In this document: positions 17,256 to 25,544 of the stretch, one piece after another
How the letters are laid out: each line of letters starts with the position of its first letter
Position numbering within the stretch: position 1 is the first letter of the stretch
Position numbers and translations under genes: made by a program
Notes under the pieces: model-generated
Seen by the model: only the letters and a program-made list of their open reading frames with translations
Database searches by the model: none
Told to the model about the DNA's origin: nothing
Source of the DNA: Streptomyces broussonetiae
GTDB lineage: Bacteria > Actinomycetota > Actinomycetes > Streptomycetales > Streptomycetaceae
Direction of reading: 5' to 3'
DNA length: 64,000 nucleotides
Assembly: GCF_009796285.1 (NCBI RefSeq)
Contig: NZ_CP047020.1
Span: 5,084,001 to 5,148,000 of the forward strand

Positions 17256-17594
17256 CTAGGTATCCGCACGGTGCTCGTCCGGCTCCCGGCGCATTTCCCG
17301 GTGCATCCGGAGGGCGTCGTCGAGCTGGTCCTCCAGGGTGACGATGCGGCACGCGGCCTCGACGGGGGTGCCCTGGTCGACCAGCTCCCGGGCGCGGGCG
17401 GCGACACGCAACTGGCGACGGGAATACCGGCGGTGGCCGCCTTCCGAACGCAGCGGAGTGATCAGCCCGGCGTCGCCGACGGCCCTGAGGAAGGCGGGGG
17501 TGGTGCCGAGGACATCGGCGGCCCGCCCCATGGTGAAGGCGGGATAGTCGTCGTCGTCGAGGTTGTCGGCGACAGGGGTGTTCTCAGCGGGCAT
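17256..17594 (-). CDS. MerR-like helix-turn-helix regulator, copy A
   Basis: 112 residues from ATG 17594, with GAAGGTG just upstream. An acidic opening 'DNLDDDDYPAFTMGRAADVLG' leads into a MerR-type winged helix: 'TPAFLRAVGDAGLITPLRSEGGHRRYSRRQLRVAARARELVDQGTPVEAACRIVTLEDQLDDA', with the diagnostic 'GGHRRYS' wing. A short coiled coil 'LEDQLDDALRMHREM' follows, with no ligand domain, so it is a compact dimeric regulator. A close paralogue with the same acidic start lies at 24.1-24.4 kb. Such regulators often accompany cold-shock genes in Streptomyces, as here. The target is unknown. Confidence 0.82.
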   Translation of the reverse strand: MPAENTPVADNLDDDDYPAFTMGRAADVLGTTPAFLRAVGDAGLITPLRSEGGHRRYSRRQLRVAARARELVDQGTPVEAACRIVTLEDQLDDALRMHREMRREPDEHRADT

Positions 17595-17768
17595 AGCACC
17601 TTCGTTTCGGGGACGCGGCGAGGGAGCCGGGCGTGCCTGGCGCCCGTGCTGCGAAGGACTCGGCGCCATCCGCCTGCGGTGCCATCTGCCTCGTGCGACA
17701 ACCCTAACTCCAGCGGGCACGGACATGTGGTCCCGCCGTGGCAGATATCCTGTGTCCGGCCGGCGTAC

Positions 17769-18059
17769 TCAGCTCGCGAAGTCGTCGTGCTCGTCCTGCT
17801 CCTCCTCCAGCTCTTCCATCAGGCGGACACCGACGTGTGTCAGCGAGACGGCGGCCGGGGTCCGGTGCGAGGTCCAGTCCACGTGGATCAGGCCCTCGTC
17901 GGCCAGGTAGACGCACGCGGCGGAGAGGTCCTCGTCGGGCAGGTCCAGCTCGGCGCGGAGCACCGATCCGCTGATCTCGAGGCGGTTGTGCTCGACGGCC
18001 CCGTACAGGGATTCCAGGACCGCCTTCCGGTTGTTCTTGCGTTCGCGGAGTTTCGTCAT
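17769..18059 (-). CDS. small protein with a possible winged-helix fold
   Basis: 96 residues from ATG 18059. 'RKAVLESLYGAVEHNRLEISGSVLRAELDLPDEDLSAACVYLADEGLIHVDW' has the alternation of helices and the 'YLADEGLI' turn seen in small winged-helix proteins. 'AAVSLTHVGVRLMEELEEEQDEHDDF' ends it with a strongly acidic tail. The sequence could be a DNA- or protein-binding adaptor. No family name can be given. It sits between the MerR gene and another small gene, all leftward. Confidence 0.65.
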   Translation of the reverse strand: MTKLRERKNNRKAVLESLYGAVEHNRLEISGSVLRAELDLPDEDLSAACVYLADEGLIHVDWTSHRTPAAVSLTHVGVRLMEELEEEQDEHDDFAS

Positions 18060-18137
18060 GGCTGTCGTTCTCCGAGGTGTTTGCCGGCCGCGTGGGTATG
18101 GACGCGACGGTGGATCACCGTGCCTCAGGGACCCGGG

Positions 18138-18398
18138 TCACACCTCGTCGGCGTGTGTTCGTGCCTGCTCTGTCGATGTACTGGTCGAGAGCCAGGACCG
18201 TGCGGGTTCCGCGGCGTTCGCGGTGTCGAGGGTGAGGTGGAGCCGGGTCCCTCCTTCGTGGCCGGCGGGGTAGCTGCGCTGCTCGGTCGAGGCGAAGCAG
18301 CGGCGGAGGACGTCGGCCACGCGCCGGGCGACCTCTGGGGTCGCGGCCACGATGCGGACCTCGGCGTGACTCTCGGAGGGCAAGGGCTCGTGCTCCAT
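18138..18398 (-). CDS. small hypothetical protein
   Basis: 86 residues from ATG 18398, which has a near-perfect ribosome site (AGGAGG with a six-base spacer), the main reason to trust it. The sequence has 'AEVRIVAATPEVARRVADVLRRCFASTEQRSYPAGHEGGTRLHLTLDT', an alpha/beta pattern like small ferredoxin-fold domains, and a Ser/Thr-rich tail. There is no signal peptide. It probably belongs with the small gene at 17769, 80 bases downstream. Function unknown. Confidence 0.68.
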   Translation of the reverse strand: MEHEPLPSESHAEVRIVAATPEVARRVADVLRRCFASTEQRSYPAGHEGGTRLHLTLDTANAAEPARSWLSTSTSTEQARTHADEV

Positions 18399-18785
18399 AC
18401 GGACCTCCTGGCGGGCGACGGGTACACACCGGAACGCGGTCGTTGCCCGGGCCGCCGAGCGACGGTGACGGGGCTGCGGTGTGTTTCCACGGCACCCCTC
18501 TCCTGAAGGGTATGCCGGGTAAGGGCGGCCGTGCGTACCGCGGCCGACCGGCGGTCCGGCCGGAGTGCGGTGGAGAGACCGAGGGCACTGCGCGCACCGG
18601 CTCCGGCACCGGTGCCGCTCCCGGAGATCGACGACACGGGAGCGGTCCTCGTCCGCGACCCGGGGCAGGGTCCGCCCCATGACCGCGCACTGCCGCGCCC
18701 GGCGTCACGCTGGTGGACGCCCGGGACCGCAGGGTGCTCGAGACGCAGCGGTCCCGGGGGTGGCGGAGCGCCGCAGACGACCCCC

Positions 18786-20654
18786 TTACCCACCTGTTGC
18801 CCGGCCCGTTCCGGGTTCTGGTGCCGGCTCCGGAGAGGTGAGCACCGTACGTGTCGCCGTCGTCTCGGCCTCGGGCAGGCGCAGGGCGAGGAGGGCGATG
18901 TCGTCGGTGCTGCCGGGGGGCATCCGGGCGGACAGCTGGTCGCACAGGGTCTCCAGCGGTTCGTGGGCGAGGGCGAGGGCGTGGCGGCGCAGCCGGCCGA
19001 GCCCGCTGTCCAGGTCGCTGCCGGGCACTTCGATCAGGCCGTCGGTGTAGAGCAGGAGCGTGGACCCCGGCGGCAGGACGTGGGCGGCGCTCGGCCGGTG
19101 ACCGCCGGCGTCCAGGTGGGTTCCGAGGATGAGTCCCTGCCCGGCTTCGAGGTACTGCGCGTTTCCGTCGGGGGTCAGCAAGAGGGGCGGCGGGTGCCCG
19201 GCGCTGGTCCAGCGCAGTGTCCAGGGGCCGGTGTCCGGTCCTTCCACCCGGGCGAGGACGAGGGTGGCCATCGACACGCTGGTGATGGCGTGCATGGCGG
19301 TGTCGAGACGGTCAACGATGGCGCCGGTCGGCTCGGTGCGGTCCCAGGCGAGGGAGCGCAGGATGCCGTGCAACTGCGCCATACCGGCCGCGGCGGTCAG
19401 ATCGTGGCCCACGACGTCGCCGATGACCAGCGCGAGCGTGCCGTCCCGCAGTGTGAACGCGTCGTACCAGTCGCCACCGACCTGAGAGCCGGCCGGAGCG
19501 GGCTGGTACCGGGCGGCCAGCTGGATCCGGCCGTGCTCGGGCAGCGGGGGGAGGAGGTTGCGCTGCATGGCCTCGGCGACCGCACGCTGCCGGCCGAACC
19601 GGCGGGCGTTGTCGATGACGAGGCCCACCCGGCGGCCGATGTCGCTCGCCACGTCCACATCGCCGGTGCCGAAGGGACGCGCCGGGTCGGTCCGCACCAG
19701 GGTCAGGGCGCCGGTGACCTGCCGTCTGGTGCCCAGCGGCACCGTGATGACGGATGCCGCGCCGGCCGCTTTGAGGAAGGCGCTGTGAACGGCGGCCGGC
19801 GGGGAGTCGGGCGGTACCTCCAGGTCCGCCCGGTCCTGTACGACGGGACCGGCTCCGTGCAGTACCTGGACCAGGGGCGAACGGGCCGACTCCTCGGCCG
19901 GCGGCGGAAGTTGACCTTGCCAGTCCTCTTGCCCGGCGTCACGGCCCTCGGGCCCGGTCACCGCCACCCGGTGCACCTGACGGGGGCCGACCAGGAGGTC
20001 CACCACCGCCCAGTCGGCGAGACGGGGAACCAGGAGCCGGCTCAACCGGGCAAGGGCCTCGTCCACCTCCAGGGTCTGACCGAGTACGTCGGTGATCTCC
20101 GCCACGAGGGTCAACCGCTCGGCGAGGCTCTCCAGAGCGCTCGTACGAGCGGCTTGCTCCGCCTGTTCCGCACGCTCCCTCTGTTCCACGCGTTCCGCCT
20201 GCTCCTGACGGGCACCGTGGCCCGCCGCGGTCTCGTGGATGAGTACGACCATGCCCTGGACGACGCCGGAGACATCGCAGACGTCGTCGTCGGTCAGGGG
20301 CGAGGTCGACCAGGAGACCGGGACCAGCCGTCCGTCACCCCGCAGGCACCTGTCGTCGTCCCCGCGCGCCGAACGCCCCTCGGCCAGTGCCCGCAGCAGC
20401 GGGCAGCGCTCTCGGGGGATCCGGGCGCCTCCCGGGTCCCGGTGGCACAGGTCGTGCAGGTCCTGCCCGCACATCGTCGCTGCCGCGCGCCCCAGCAGCT
20501 GCTCGGCGGCCGGGTTGACCGCGGCGATCCGCCCGGCCGAGTCGATCACGGCGACGGCCGTACCCAGCTGCTCGACGACCTGCTGCCACAGCTGCGGCTT
20601 CGCTGCCGGCAGCGGCCGTTCGTGCTCTGCGCCGGGCTTCAAGCCGTCCATCAC
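18786..20654 (-). CDS. PAS-GAF-SpoIIE protein serine/threonine phosphatase
   Basis: 622 residues in three parts. A PAS domain occupies about 20-150 ('LGTAVAVIDSAGRIAAVNPAAEQLLGR'). A charged coiled coil follows at 153-185. A GAF domain spans about 190-355 ('LARLSRLLVPRLADWAVVDL'), and a PP2C-like SpoIIE domain about 380-600. The last carries the metal-binding motifs 'VGGDWYDAF', 'VIGDVVGHD' and 'STDDIALLALRL'. Such proteins dephosphorylate anti-sigma-factor antagonists in response to small-molecule or redox input sensed by PAS/GAF. No anti-sigma partner is encoded nearby. A broken relative lies at 25.5-26.0 kb. Start ATG 20654 or 20651. Confidence 0.9.
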   Translation of the reverse strand: MMDGLKPGAEHERPLPAAKPQLWQQVVEQLGTAVAVIDSAGRIAAVNPAAEQLLGRAAATMCGQDLHDLCHRDPGGARIPRERCPLLRALAEGRSARGDDDRCLRGDGRLVPVSWSTSPLTDDDVCDVSGVVQGMVVLIHETAAGHGARQEQAERVEQRERAEQAEQAARTSALESLAERLTLVAEITDVLGQTLEVDEALARLSRLLVPRLADWAVVDLLVGPRQVHRVAVTGPEGRDAGQEDWQGQLPPPAEESARSPLVQVLHGAGPVVQDRADLEVPPDSPPAAVHSAFLKAAGAASVITVPLGTRRQVTGALTLVRTDPARPFGTGDVDVASDIGRRVGLVIDNARRFGRQRAVAEAMQRNLLPPLPEHGRIQLAARYQPAPAGSQVGGDWYDAFTLRDGTLALVIGDVVGHDLTAAAGMAQLHGILRSLAWDRTEPTGAIVDRLDTAMHAITSVSMATLVLARVEGPDTGPWTLRWTSAGHPPPLLLTPDGNAQYLEAGQGLILGTHLDAGGHRPSAAHVLPPGSTLLLYTDGLIEVPGSDLDSGLGRLRRHALALAHEPLETLCDQLSARMPPGSTDDIALLALRLPEAETTATRTVLTSPEPAPEPGTGRATGG

Positions 20655-20778
20655 GCCGCCGCCCTTCCTGCACGGACCAGACCGCCGCCGGGGCCCCGGC
20701 CCCGGTCATGAAGACGCCGGTGCCCCGATGGTCCTCCTGCGAGTACCCGGCCGCACGGCCGACACGACGGCGCATCCG

Positions 20779-21066
20779 CTACAGCGCCGTACGGCTCCTC
20801 CGGCTGAGCCCGACACCGCCGGTGCGGACGGAGGGCCGGCCCGCGGCCCGGCTCGGCCGCTCGGCCCGGGCCGTCTCGTGCAACAGGACGCCGGCGATCA
20901 GCGCGGTGACCTCCCAAGCGGACATTTCCGCGTCCTTGGGCAGGAGCTGGGGGAGGCGATCGGCCAGACAGTCCTGAAGATGGGCCACGTTGCCGTAGTG
21001 GTTGAGGACCTTCTGCGGGTGAGCGCCGACGTGAAGAAGCTGCCCGCCTGCGTGAAGGCGCTGAGT
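20779..21066 (-). pseudogene. possible remnant of an unrecognised leftward gene
   Basis: The minus-strand frame between a TGA at 21067-21069 and 20779 reads plausibly as protein in its first two thirds: 'HPQKVLNHYGNVAHLQDCLADRLPQLL' and 'MSAWEVTALIAGVLLHE'. The end is Arg/Ser-rich and looks non-coding. It has no ATG and only a GTG at 20988, without a ribosome site. I cannot name a family. It may be the 3' part of a truncated gene; chance cannot be excluded. Confidence 0.25.
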
Positions 21067-21537
21067 TCACCTGGGCCACAGCTCGTCGTCATGGCGAAAC
21101 CGCTGCTTCGACAGCAACGTCGTCAAGGGCCCCCGCCGCGCGAATCTGTCAGCACGCGGGCGAGCGGCAGCGCGAGGTGGCCGCCGGCTTCGACGACGTG
21201 GTCCGTGTCGAACGCGTGCAGCAGCATGCCGGTTCGGAGGCCCAGATCGGAGGACCATGGCGAGCGCACAGGACGACCGGCGAAGTGTGTGCCTGGTAGG
21301 GGTTGGCTGTCGCGTTCCTCGCAGCAGGCAACGCTCGGCCCCGGTTCACCTTCCGGCGGGTCCGGGACAGCGGGCTGCGGGGACTCTTGGGGCATGGCCC
21401 GGCGGAGGCCGTCGGGGCTCTGCGGGCAGCGCCTGGTTGGCCGGGGTGCTGGGCGAACGGGCCCGCGTGCGCTCTGGTGAGGATGCACGCGGGCCCGTCG
21501 TCCGGGTGGCGGGTTCGACCTCCCGCCGGAGGACCGG
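21067..21537. other. gene-poor stretch, nothing recognised
   Basis: About 470 bases before the protease stop codon. Several frames are open, as everywhere at this GC content. One leftward frame includes 'LGLRTGMLLHAFDTDHVVEAGGHLALPLARVL', which looks protein-like but has no start signal and no family I know. I see no terminator, repeat or RNA gene. Confidence 0.35.
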
Positions 21538-23379
21538 TCAGCTCAGCCGGTAGCCGTTGTAGCCGTAGCCGATCTTGACGCGGGAGGCCAGCGGGTGCGA
21601 GACGTCGCCCGTGCCTTCGTACAGCCACAGGTTGCCGCTGCTGTCGCGGGCGATCAGGTCGGAGTGGCCGTTGCCGGTCATGTCCCCGTTCATCACGTAC
21701 GCGGTGTAGTGGAAGCCGTAGCCGATCTTCACGCGGGAGGCCAGCGGGGCCGACTTGTTGCCGGTGCCCTTGTACAGCCACAGGTTCCCGGAGGAGTCCT
21801 GGGCGAGCAGGTCGAGCTTGCCGTCGCCGGTGAAGTCGCCCTTGCCGAAGACGTTGGCGCCGTACATGTTCCAGCCGTAGCCGAGCTTGACGCGCGAGCC
21901 GAAGTTGCCGTGGCCGGTGCCCGGGTAGAGCCAGATGTTGCCGCTGGAGTCAACGGCAAGCAGGTCCTGGTAGCCGTCACCGGTGACGTCGCCGGGCACG
22001 AGCATGACCTTCATGCCGTTCCAGCCGGACCCGAGCGCGCTGACCTCGGTGTTGCCGGTGGACAGGTTGTAGTGCTGCCAGTACAGGCTGCCGTCGGTGG
22101 TGCGTACCAGCAGGTCGGCGTAGCCGTCGCGGTCCAGGTCGGCCTGGCGCACCAGGTTGACCCCGCTCCAGTCGCCGAGCGACACCCGGGACCCGAAGGA
22201 CTTGCCGCGTGAGTCGTACTCGTATCCCTGGCCGTTGGACGCGATCGCGAACATGTCGGCGCGGCCGTCACCGCTCAGGTCGGTGTCGTCGATGCGCGGT
22301 TCGGCCGCCCCGACGTACGTGCTCAGCTTGGTGAAGACGCTGTAGGAGCCCTGGCTCACGCAGTCCTGCACGCCCCACGACACGACGCCGACGACGCGCC
22401 CGCCGACGACCAGCGGGCCGCCGGAGTCGCCGTTGCAGGTGGCGACCGTGCCGCTGTCGGAGCCGCTGGCCGACGCACCGACGCAGGTCATGGCGCCCGC
22501 CACGAAGTCGCCGCCGTAATAACTCGAGCAGGTCGAGTCGCCGTTCACCGGCACGGTGGCCTTGCGCAGGGTCTGCGAGATGTCCTGGCTGGTGGAACTG
22601 GTGCGCCCCCAGCCGTAGATCTGTGCCTGGGTGCCCGCCTTGTACGACGTGGTGTCGTCGGAGGTGGTGATGGGCAGCGGCTTGGCGCTGATCGGGTTGG
22701 GCAGCGTCAGCACGGCGACGTCGTTGACGGCGGTGCCGCTCGATGTGATCTTGAACGAAGGGGCGTTCCACTGCCGCCACACGCCCGTCACCGTGCCGCC
22801 GTGGAGGTCGGTGGTGTTGGTCGACGAGTCGGTGGTCGGCAGCTGGTCGGTCCCGTAGACGATGGAACCGTTGGCGTGCCAGTCGTAGCCCGAGACACAG
22901 TGCGCGGCGGTGAGGATCTTCGTGGGCGACACGACGGTGCCGCCGCAGAAGAAGCCGACGTCGTCACTGGTGTCGGTGGTGCCCTTGTCGTCGTAGTACC
23001 ACAGCTGCACCATCCACGGGGCTGTGGAGATGCTGGTGGTCGTGCCGCCGATGATCTGCGTGCCGGCGGTGCCGGAGGACGACGGCTGCGGCTTGGGGCT
23101 GGTGGTGGTGCCGGACGACGCTCCGGTGCTCGCGGCGGGTCGCAGGACGGCGGGGGTGTTGGCGGCCGGCGCGGTGAGCGCGCCGTGCACCCGGGCAGTG
23201 AGCTGCGACTTGCCGACGCTGCCGTGGCCCGTGACGCCGATGTCCGTCGGCAGTGATGCCGCGTTGGCGGGCGCCATGAGGAACGCACCGGCGCCGCCGA
23301 GAAGCAGCGTGGCGGCAGCGGCGGGTACGGCTATCCGGGCCCGGCGACGGTGTTTCCCGCCTCTGGGGGCAGAGGACAC
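21538..23379 (-). CDS. secreted trypsin-fold serine protease with C-terminal FG-GAP/VCBS repeats
   Basis: 613 residues from GTG 23379 (GGAG six bases upstream). A basic start and 'IAVPAAAATLLLGGAGAFLMAPANAA' form a signal peptide, then a Ser/Thr/Pro-rich pro-region up to about 107, and 'IIGG' at 109-112 marks the mature end. The catalytic triad is His160 in 'LTAAHC', Asp220 in 'VNDVAVL' and Ser319 in 'GDSGGP'. The position that gives trypsin its Lys/Arg preference (six before the Ser) is Ala, so specificity should differ from trypsin. From about 355 come FG-GAP repeats such as 'DLSGDGRADMFA', 'DLDRDGYADLLVR' and 'DVTGDGYQDLLA', which form a calcium-binding propeller for substrate or surface binding. 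Confidence 0.9.
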   Translation of the reverse strand: MSSAPRGGKHRRRARIAVPAAAATLLLGGAGAFLMAPANAASLPTDIGVTGHGSVGKSQLTARVHGALTAPAANTPAVLRPAASTGASSGTTTSPKPQPSSSGTAGTQIIGGTTTSISTAPWMVQLWYYDDKGTTDTSDDVGFFCGGTVVSPTKILTAAHCVSGYDWHANGSIVYGTDQLPTTDSSTNTTDLHGGTVTGVWRQWNAPSFKITSSGTAVNDVAVLTLPNPISAKPLPITTSDDTTSYKAGTQAQIYGWGRTSSTSQDISQTLRKATVPVNGDSTCSSYYGGDFVAGAMTCVGASASGSDSGTVATCNGDSGGPLVVGGRVVGVVSWGVQDCVSQGSYSVFTKLSTYVGAAEPRIDDTDLSGDGRADMFAIASNGQGYEYDSRGKSFGSRVSLGDWSGVNLVRQADLDRDGYADLLVRTTDGSLYWQHYNLSTGNTEVSALGSGWNGMKVMLVPGDVTGDGYQDLLAVDSSGNIWLYPGTGHGNFGSRVKLGYGWNMYGANVFGKGDFTGDGKLDLLAQDSSGNLWLYKGTGNKSAPLASRVKIGYGFHYTAYVMNGDMTGNGHSDLIARDSSGNLWLYEGTGDVSHPLASRVKIGYGYNGYRLS

Positions 23380-23530
23380 TCATGTCTCCTGTGGTGAAGA
23401 TGCTGAGGGGGGTGGCATCAACGAAGCGGCTGATAGTACTTCCAGCCCGTTGATCTTCACCAGCCTCTTACGCCACGGAAACCTGACTTTCTCGTCTCTG
23501 TCACCAGGTTGCCCCGCTTCTGGGGCGTCG

Positions 23531-23634
23531 GCCCTCGGCCTCGCCGATGCGGTGAGCGTGGCTCGCCGCCGACTACGACACGGACGCGATTCTCACCCGC
23601 GACCGACGGGACTTCCGGGCCGCACGCCTGTTGG
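23531..23634 (+). pseudogene. remnant of a PIN-domain (VapC-like) toxin, frameshifted
   Basis: Reading 'LGLADAVSVA' in one frame and 'LAADYDTDAILTRDRRDFRAARLL' in the next reconstructs the C-terminal end of a PIN ribonuclease: the conserved Asp of 'DA(V/I)', the 'T-D-A-I-x-T-x-D-x-x-DF' block and a closing helix. The frame breaks at the GTGGCTCGCC around 23560. The first 80 or so residues are missing and there is no antitoxin gene in front. It is one of several broken mobile-type genes in the 23-31 kb stretch. Confidence 0.5.
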
Positions 23635-24061
23635 GCCGCTCCAGGGCGTCCGGGTACGTCCCGACGATCTCCCGCTCCGACGCAGGGCCCTCGGCGGTCA
23701 AGTGCCCGCTCCGGCGAGCGGCTTGCGCACCGCCCACGACGGATCACGTGCAAAGCCTGCGCCGTTGCGCGGGCCGGTTGGTACCGCTGGTGACCCTGGT
23801 CGTCCGCTCTTGTGGGCACGCTGTGGGCACGGCGTTGAAGGACACCGGCCGAAGCGCTTGCGCGAACGGGCTCTGCGCTTGGCGCCGCTGTCTGCGTCGA
23901 CATGCCCGGGGACCCTTGGCGAGTGCACAGCCCTTCCGGCGGGGTGCGCCTCCCGGAGGCGAGGGCGGCGTCGGTTCGGCAGCAGCGGACCGGCGACCTT
24001 CCGAGCCGTGCTCTCCTTCGGCCGCAAGACGGCGTTCCGGATACGGCACGCGCCCGCGTGT
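23635..24061. other. gene-poor stretch after the PIN remnant
   Basis: About 430 bases in which I recognise no protein, RNA or repeat. A close direct repeat TGTGGGCACGCTGTGGGCAC occurs near 23812-23832. Composition is the usual high GC; open frames here have no ribosome sites and Arg/Pro-heavy content. Confidence 0.4.
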
Positions 24062-24412
24062 TCAGGCGGAGTCGGAGCCGGCACGGTCCGCCGATTCGCC
24101 GGCGGCGCGACGGTACTCGGCGTTTATGCGCTGCGCTTCCTCGAGCTGGTCCTCGAGGATGACGATGCGACACGCGGCCTCGATCGGAGTCCCCTTGTCG
24201 ACGAGCTCCCGGGCGCGCGCGGCGATCCGCAGTTGGTAGCGGGAGTACCGGCGATGTCCTCCCTCCGAGCGGAGCGGAGTGATCAGACGAGCCTCACCGA
24301 TGGCCCGGAGGAAGGCCGGGGTGGCGCCGAGCATCTCGGCTGCCCGGCCCATCGTGTACGCGGGGTAGTCGTCGTCGTCCAGACGATCATGAAGGGGGTT
24401 GTCCGATGTCAT
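24062..24412 (-). CDS. MerR-like helix-turn-helix regulator, copy B
   Basis: 116 residues from ATG 24412, with GAGGTGAC directly upstream. It has the architecture of the regulator at 17256: acidic opening 'DRLDDDDYPAYTMGRAAEMLG', winged helix with 'GGHRRYSRYQLRIAARARELVDKGTPIEAACRIVILEDQLEEA' and a short coiled coil. The HTH parts are nearly superimposable; the ends differ. It stands alone, with the PIN remnant on one side and a 600-base gap on the other, so it may be a duplicated copy carried with the accessory stretch. Target unknown. Confidence 0.82.
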   Translation of the reverse strand: MTSDNPLHDRLDDDDYPAYTMGRAAEMLGATPAFLRAIGEARLITPLRSEGGHRRYSRYQLRIAARARELVDKGTPIEAACRIVILEDQLEEAQRINAEYRRAAGESADRAGSDSA

Positions 24413-24814
24413 GTCACCTCGTTGTGCAACGCGTCGAGGGGCCCTGGTGCGTACGGCACCAGGGCCCCGAAGGAAATTGAACACCATCTGTCGGCCCTAC
24501 TGCTGTGCCGACCTTCTGTTTCCGCTACCCGGCCCGGCAGAGGGGGTGCGGGGGGATCGCAGCTGCTTGACCGGGGACCACCATCCATTCCGGGGTCTTG
24601 CGGTACCCGGGCCGAGTACTTCTCGGGCCGGGCGATCCTGATGGCGTCTGCTCCTCCGTTCCTCTCTGAACCAACCACTGAGTGAACCGGTACTGCTGTT
24701 GGCAGCTCCTCGACGTGCGAGCCGCCCAGTGCGGCTCTCAGTCCCGTCACCGTTCTGGGAACACTGGCTTCGAGGCTCGAGAGCCGCGCTGACCTGCGTA
24801 CTTCGTATTAAGCC

Positions 24815-24839
24815 ACCCGCCAGTTCGTGTCTGGCGGGT
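24815..24839 (+). repeat. 9-bp perfect hairpin
   Basis: ACCCGCCAG at 24815-24823 pairs with CTGGCGGGT at 24831-24839 across the loop TTCGTGT. No T-tract follows, so a terminator role is doubtful. It could be an operator or an attenuator-like RNA structure in the leader of the gene at 25048. Confidence 0.45.
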
Positions 24840-24885
24840 CCCGTCGACCGTGTCTACGAGAAGAGCGTACCCATGTCAGGAACGA

Positions 24886-24911
24886 AAATCTACTCATGCA
24901 AAAGTAGATTT
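24886..24911 (+). promoter_or_regulatory. AT-rich inverted repeat, candidate operator
   Basis: AAATCTACT at 24886-24894 is exactly repeated in inverted form, AGTAGATTT, at 24903-24911, with an 8-base spacer. In such GC-rich DNA a 9-bp AT-rich dyad is unlikely by chance. It lies 137 bases before the gene at 25048. The binding protein is unknown; the MerR copy at 24062 is a nearby candidate. Confidence 0.45.
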
Positions 24912-25047
24912 CACCCTTCTGGTGATGGAAGAAGCCTGCCGCGATCGGGCCTCACCGGTCGGCGGAAGCCGCCTCCTGCCGAGCGCGCAACTGCTTCAGC
25001 CCCACGGGCGGTTCCTGATACGGGTGGGCCGAATAAGCTGTGCTGTC

Positions 25048-25422
25048 ATGTCGAACCCTGATGAGCTGCTCGTCGCCATCTCCGCCGCTGTGGAGTCCGA
25101 GCGAAGCAATCAGATGTCGCTGACCGTGGTCGTCGGCGGCGCCGTCATCACCGGCCGGCTGGCTCCGGAGGCCGTGTGGAGGGAGCGGGTGGCGGAGGTC
25201 CTGAAGGACTCGGACCGTCTCGGCCCGTTCTCGGACGTCTTTGCGCGCGGTCCGCGAGGGAACCGGCCCGGTCGTGGCGAGGCGCCCACGCATCTGCACT
25301 TTCATCTCGCTCGGATCCTGCAGGGCAGCCTCGGCATCCCGGAGACGGGCGGCATGTACCGAGTCGCGATCAAGGACGTCAGCGCATGGACCGTAGGAGA
25401 TCTCATCCACTTCGACCGGTGA
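25048..25422 (+). CDS. possible GvpU-like gas vesicle accessory protein
   Basis: 124 residues from ATG 25048. The body, 'ERSNQMSLTVVVGGAVITGRLAPEAVWRERVAEVL' followed by 'THLHFHLARILQG' and 'GMYRVAIKDVSAWTVGDLIHFDR', reads as a small beta-rich domain. It matches what I remember of proteins annotated GvpU in Streptomyces: a 'VxGxxITGxL' strand and a terminal 'RxxxVSAWTLG'. No gas-vesicle structural gene (GvpA/GvpF) lies in the window, so any such role would be as an orphan. It is a single-gene unit, closed by the strong palindrome at 25479. The family name is tentative; that it is a gene is much surer. Confidence 0.6.
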   Translation: MSNPDELLVAISAAVESERSNQMSLTVVVGGAVITGRLAPEAVWRERVAEVLKDSDRLGPFSDVFARGPRGNRPGRGEAPTHLHFHLARILQGSLGIPETGGMYRVAIKDVSAWTVGDLIHFDR

Positions 25423-25478
25423 GACGCTGCCTCCGCCCCGTTGCCCGGCCGGCGCTTTCCGAGTGGACGGTGACACAG

Positions 25479-25520
25479 CGGTGGGGGCCCTGCCGACGCG
25501 CGTCGGCAGGGCCCCCACCG
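25479..25520. terminator. 42-base perfect palindrome, strong bidirectional terminator candidate
   Basis: Every base from 25479 to 25520 pairs: CGGTGGGGGCCCTGCCGAC on the left mirrors the right arm around a central CGCG. It begins 57 bases after the stop of the gene at 25422 and separates it from a leftward pseudogene, so it can end transcription from both sides. No T-tract is present, which is common for Streptomyces terminators. Confidence 0.7.
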
Positions 25521-25544
25521 GGATCCTGAGGGCGGTCTCCCGCC

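Larger units (their letters stand above)
24413..25047. other. long intergenic region with two inverted repeats
   Basis: About 630 bases between the MerR copy and the possible GvpU-like gene. No gene is supported. It holds a 9-bp hairpin at 24815-24839 and an AT-rich inverted repeat at 24886-24911, listed separately. The latter half is AT-richer, as expected for the promoter of the gene at 25048. Confidence 0.45.
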
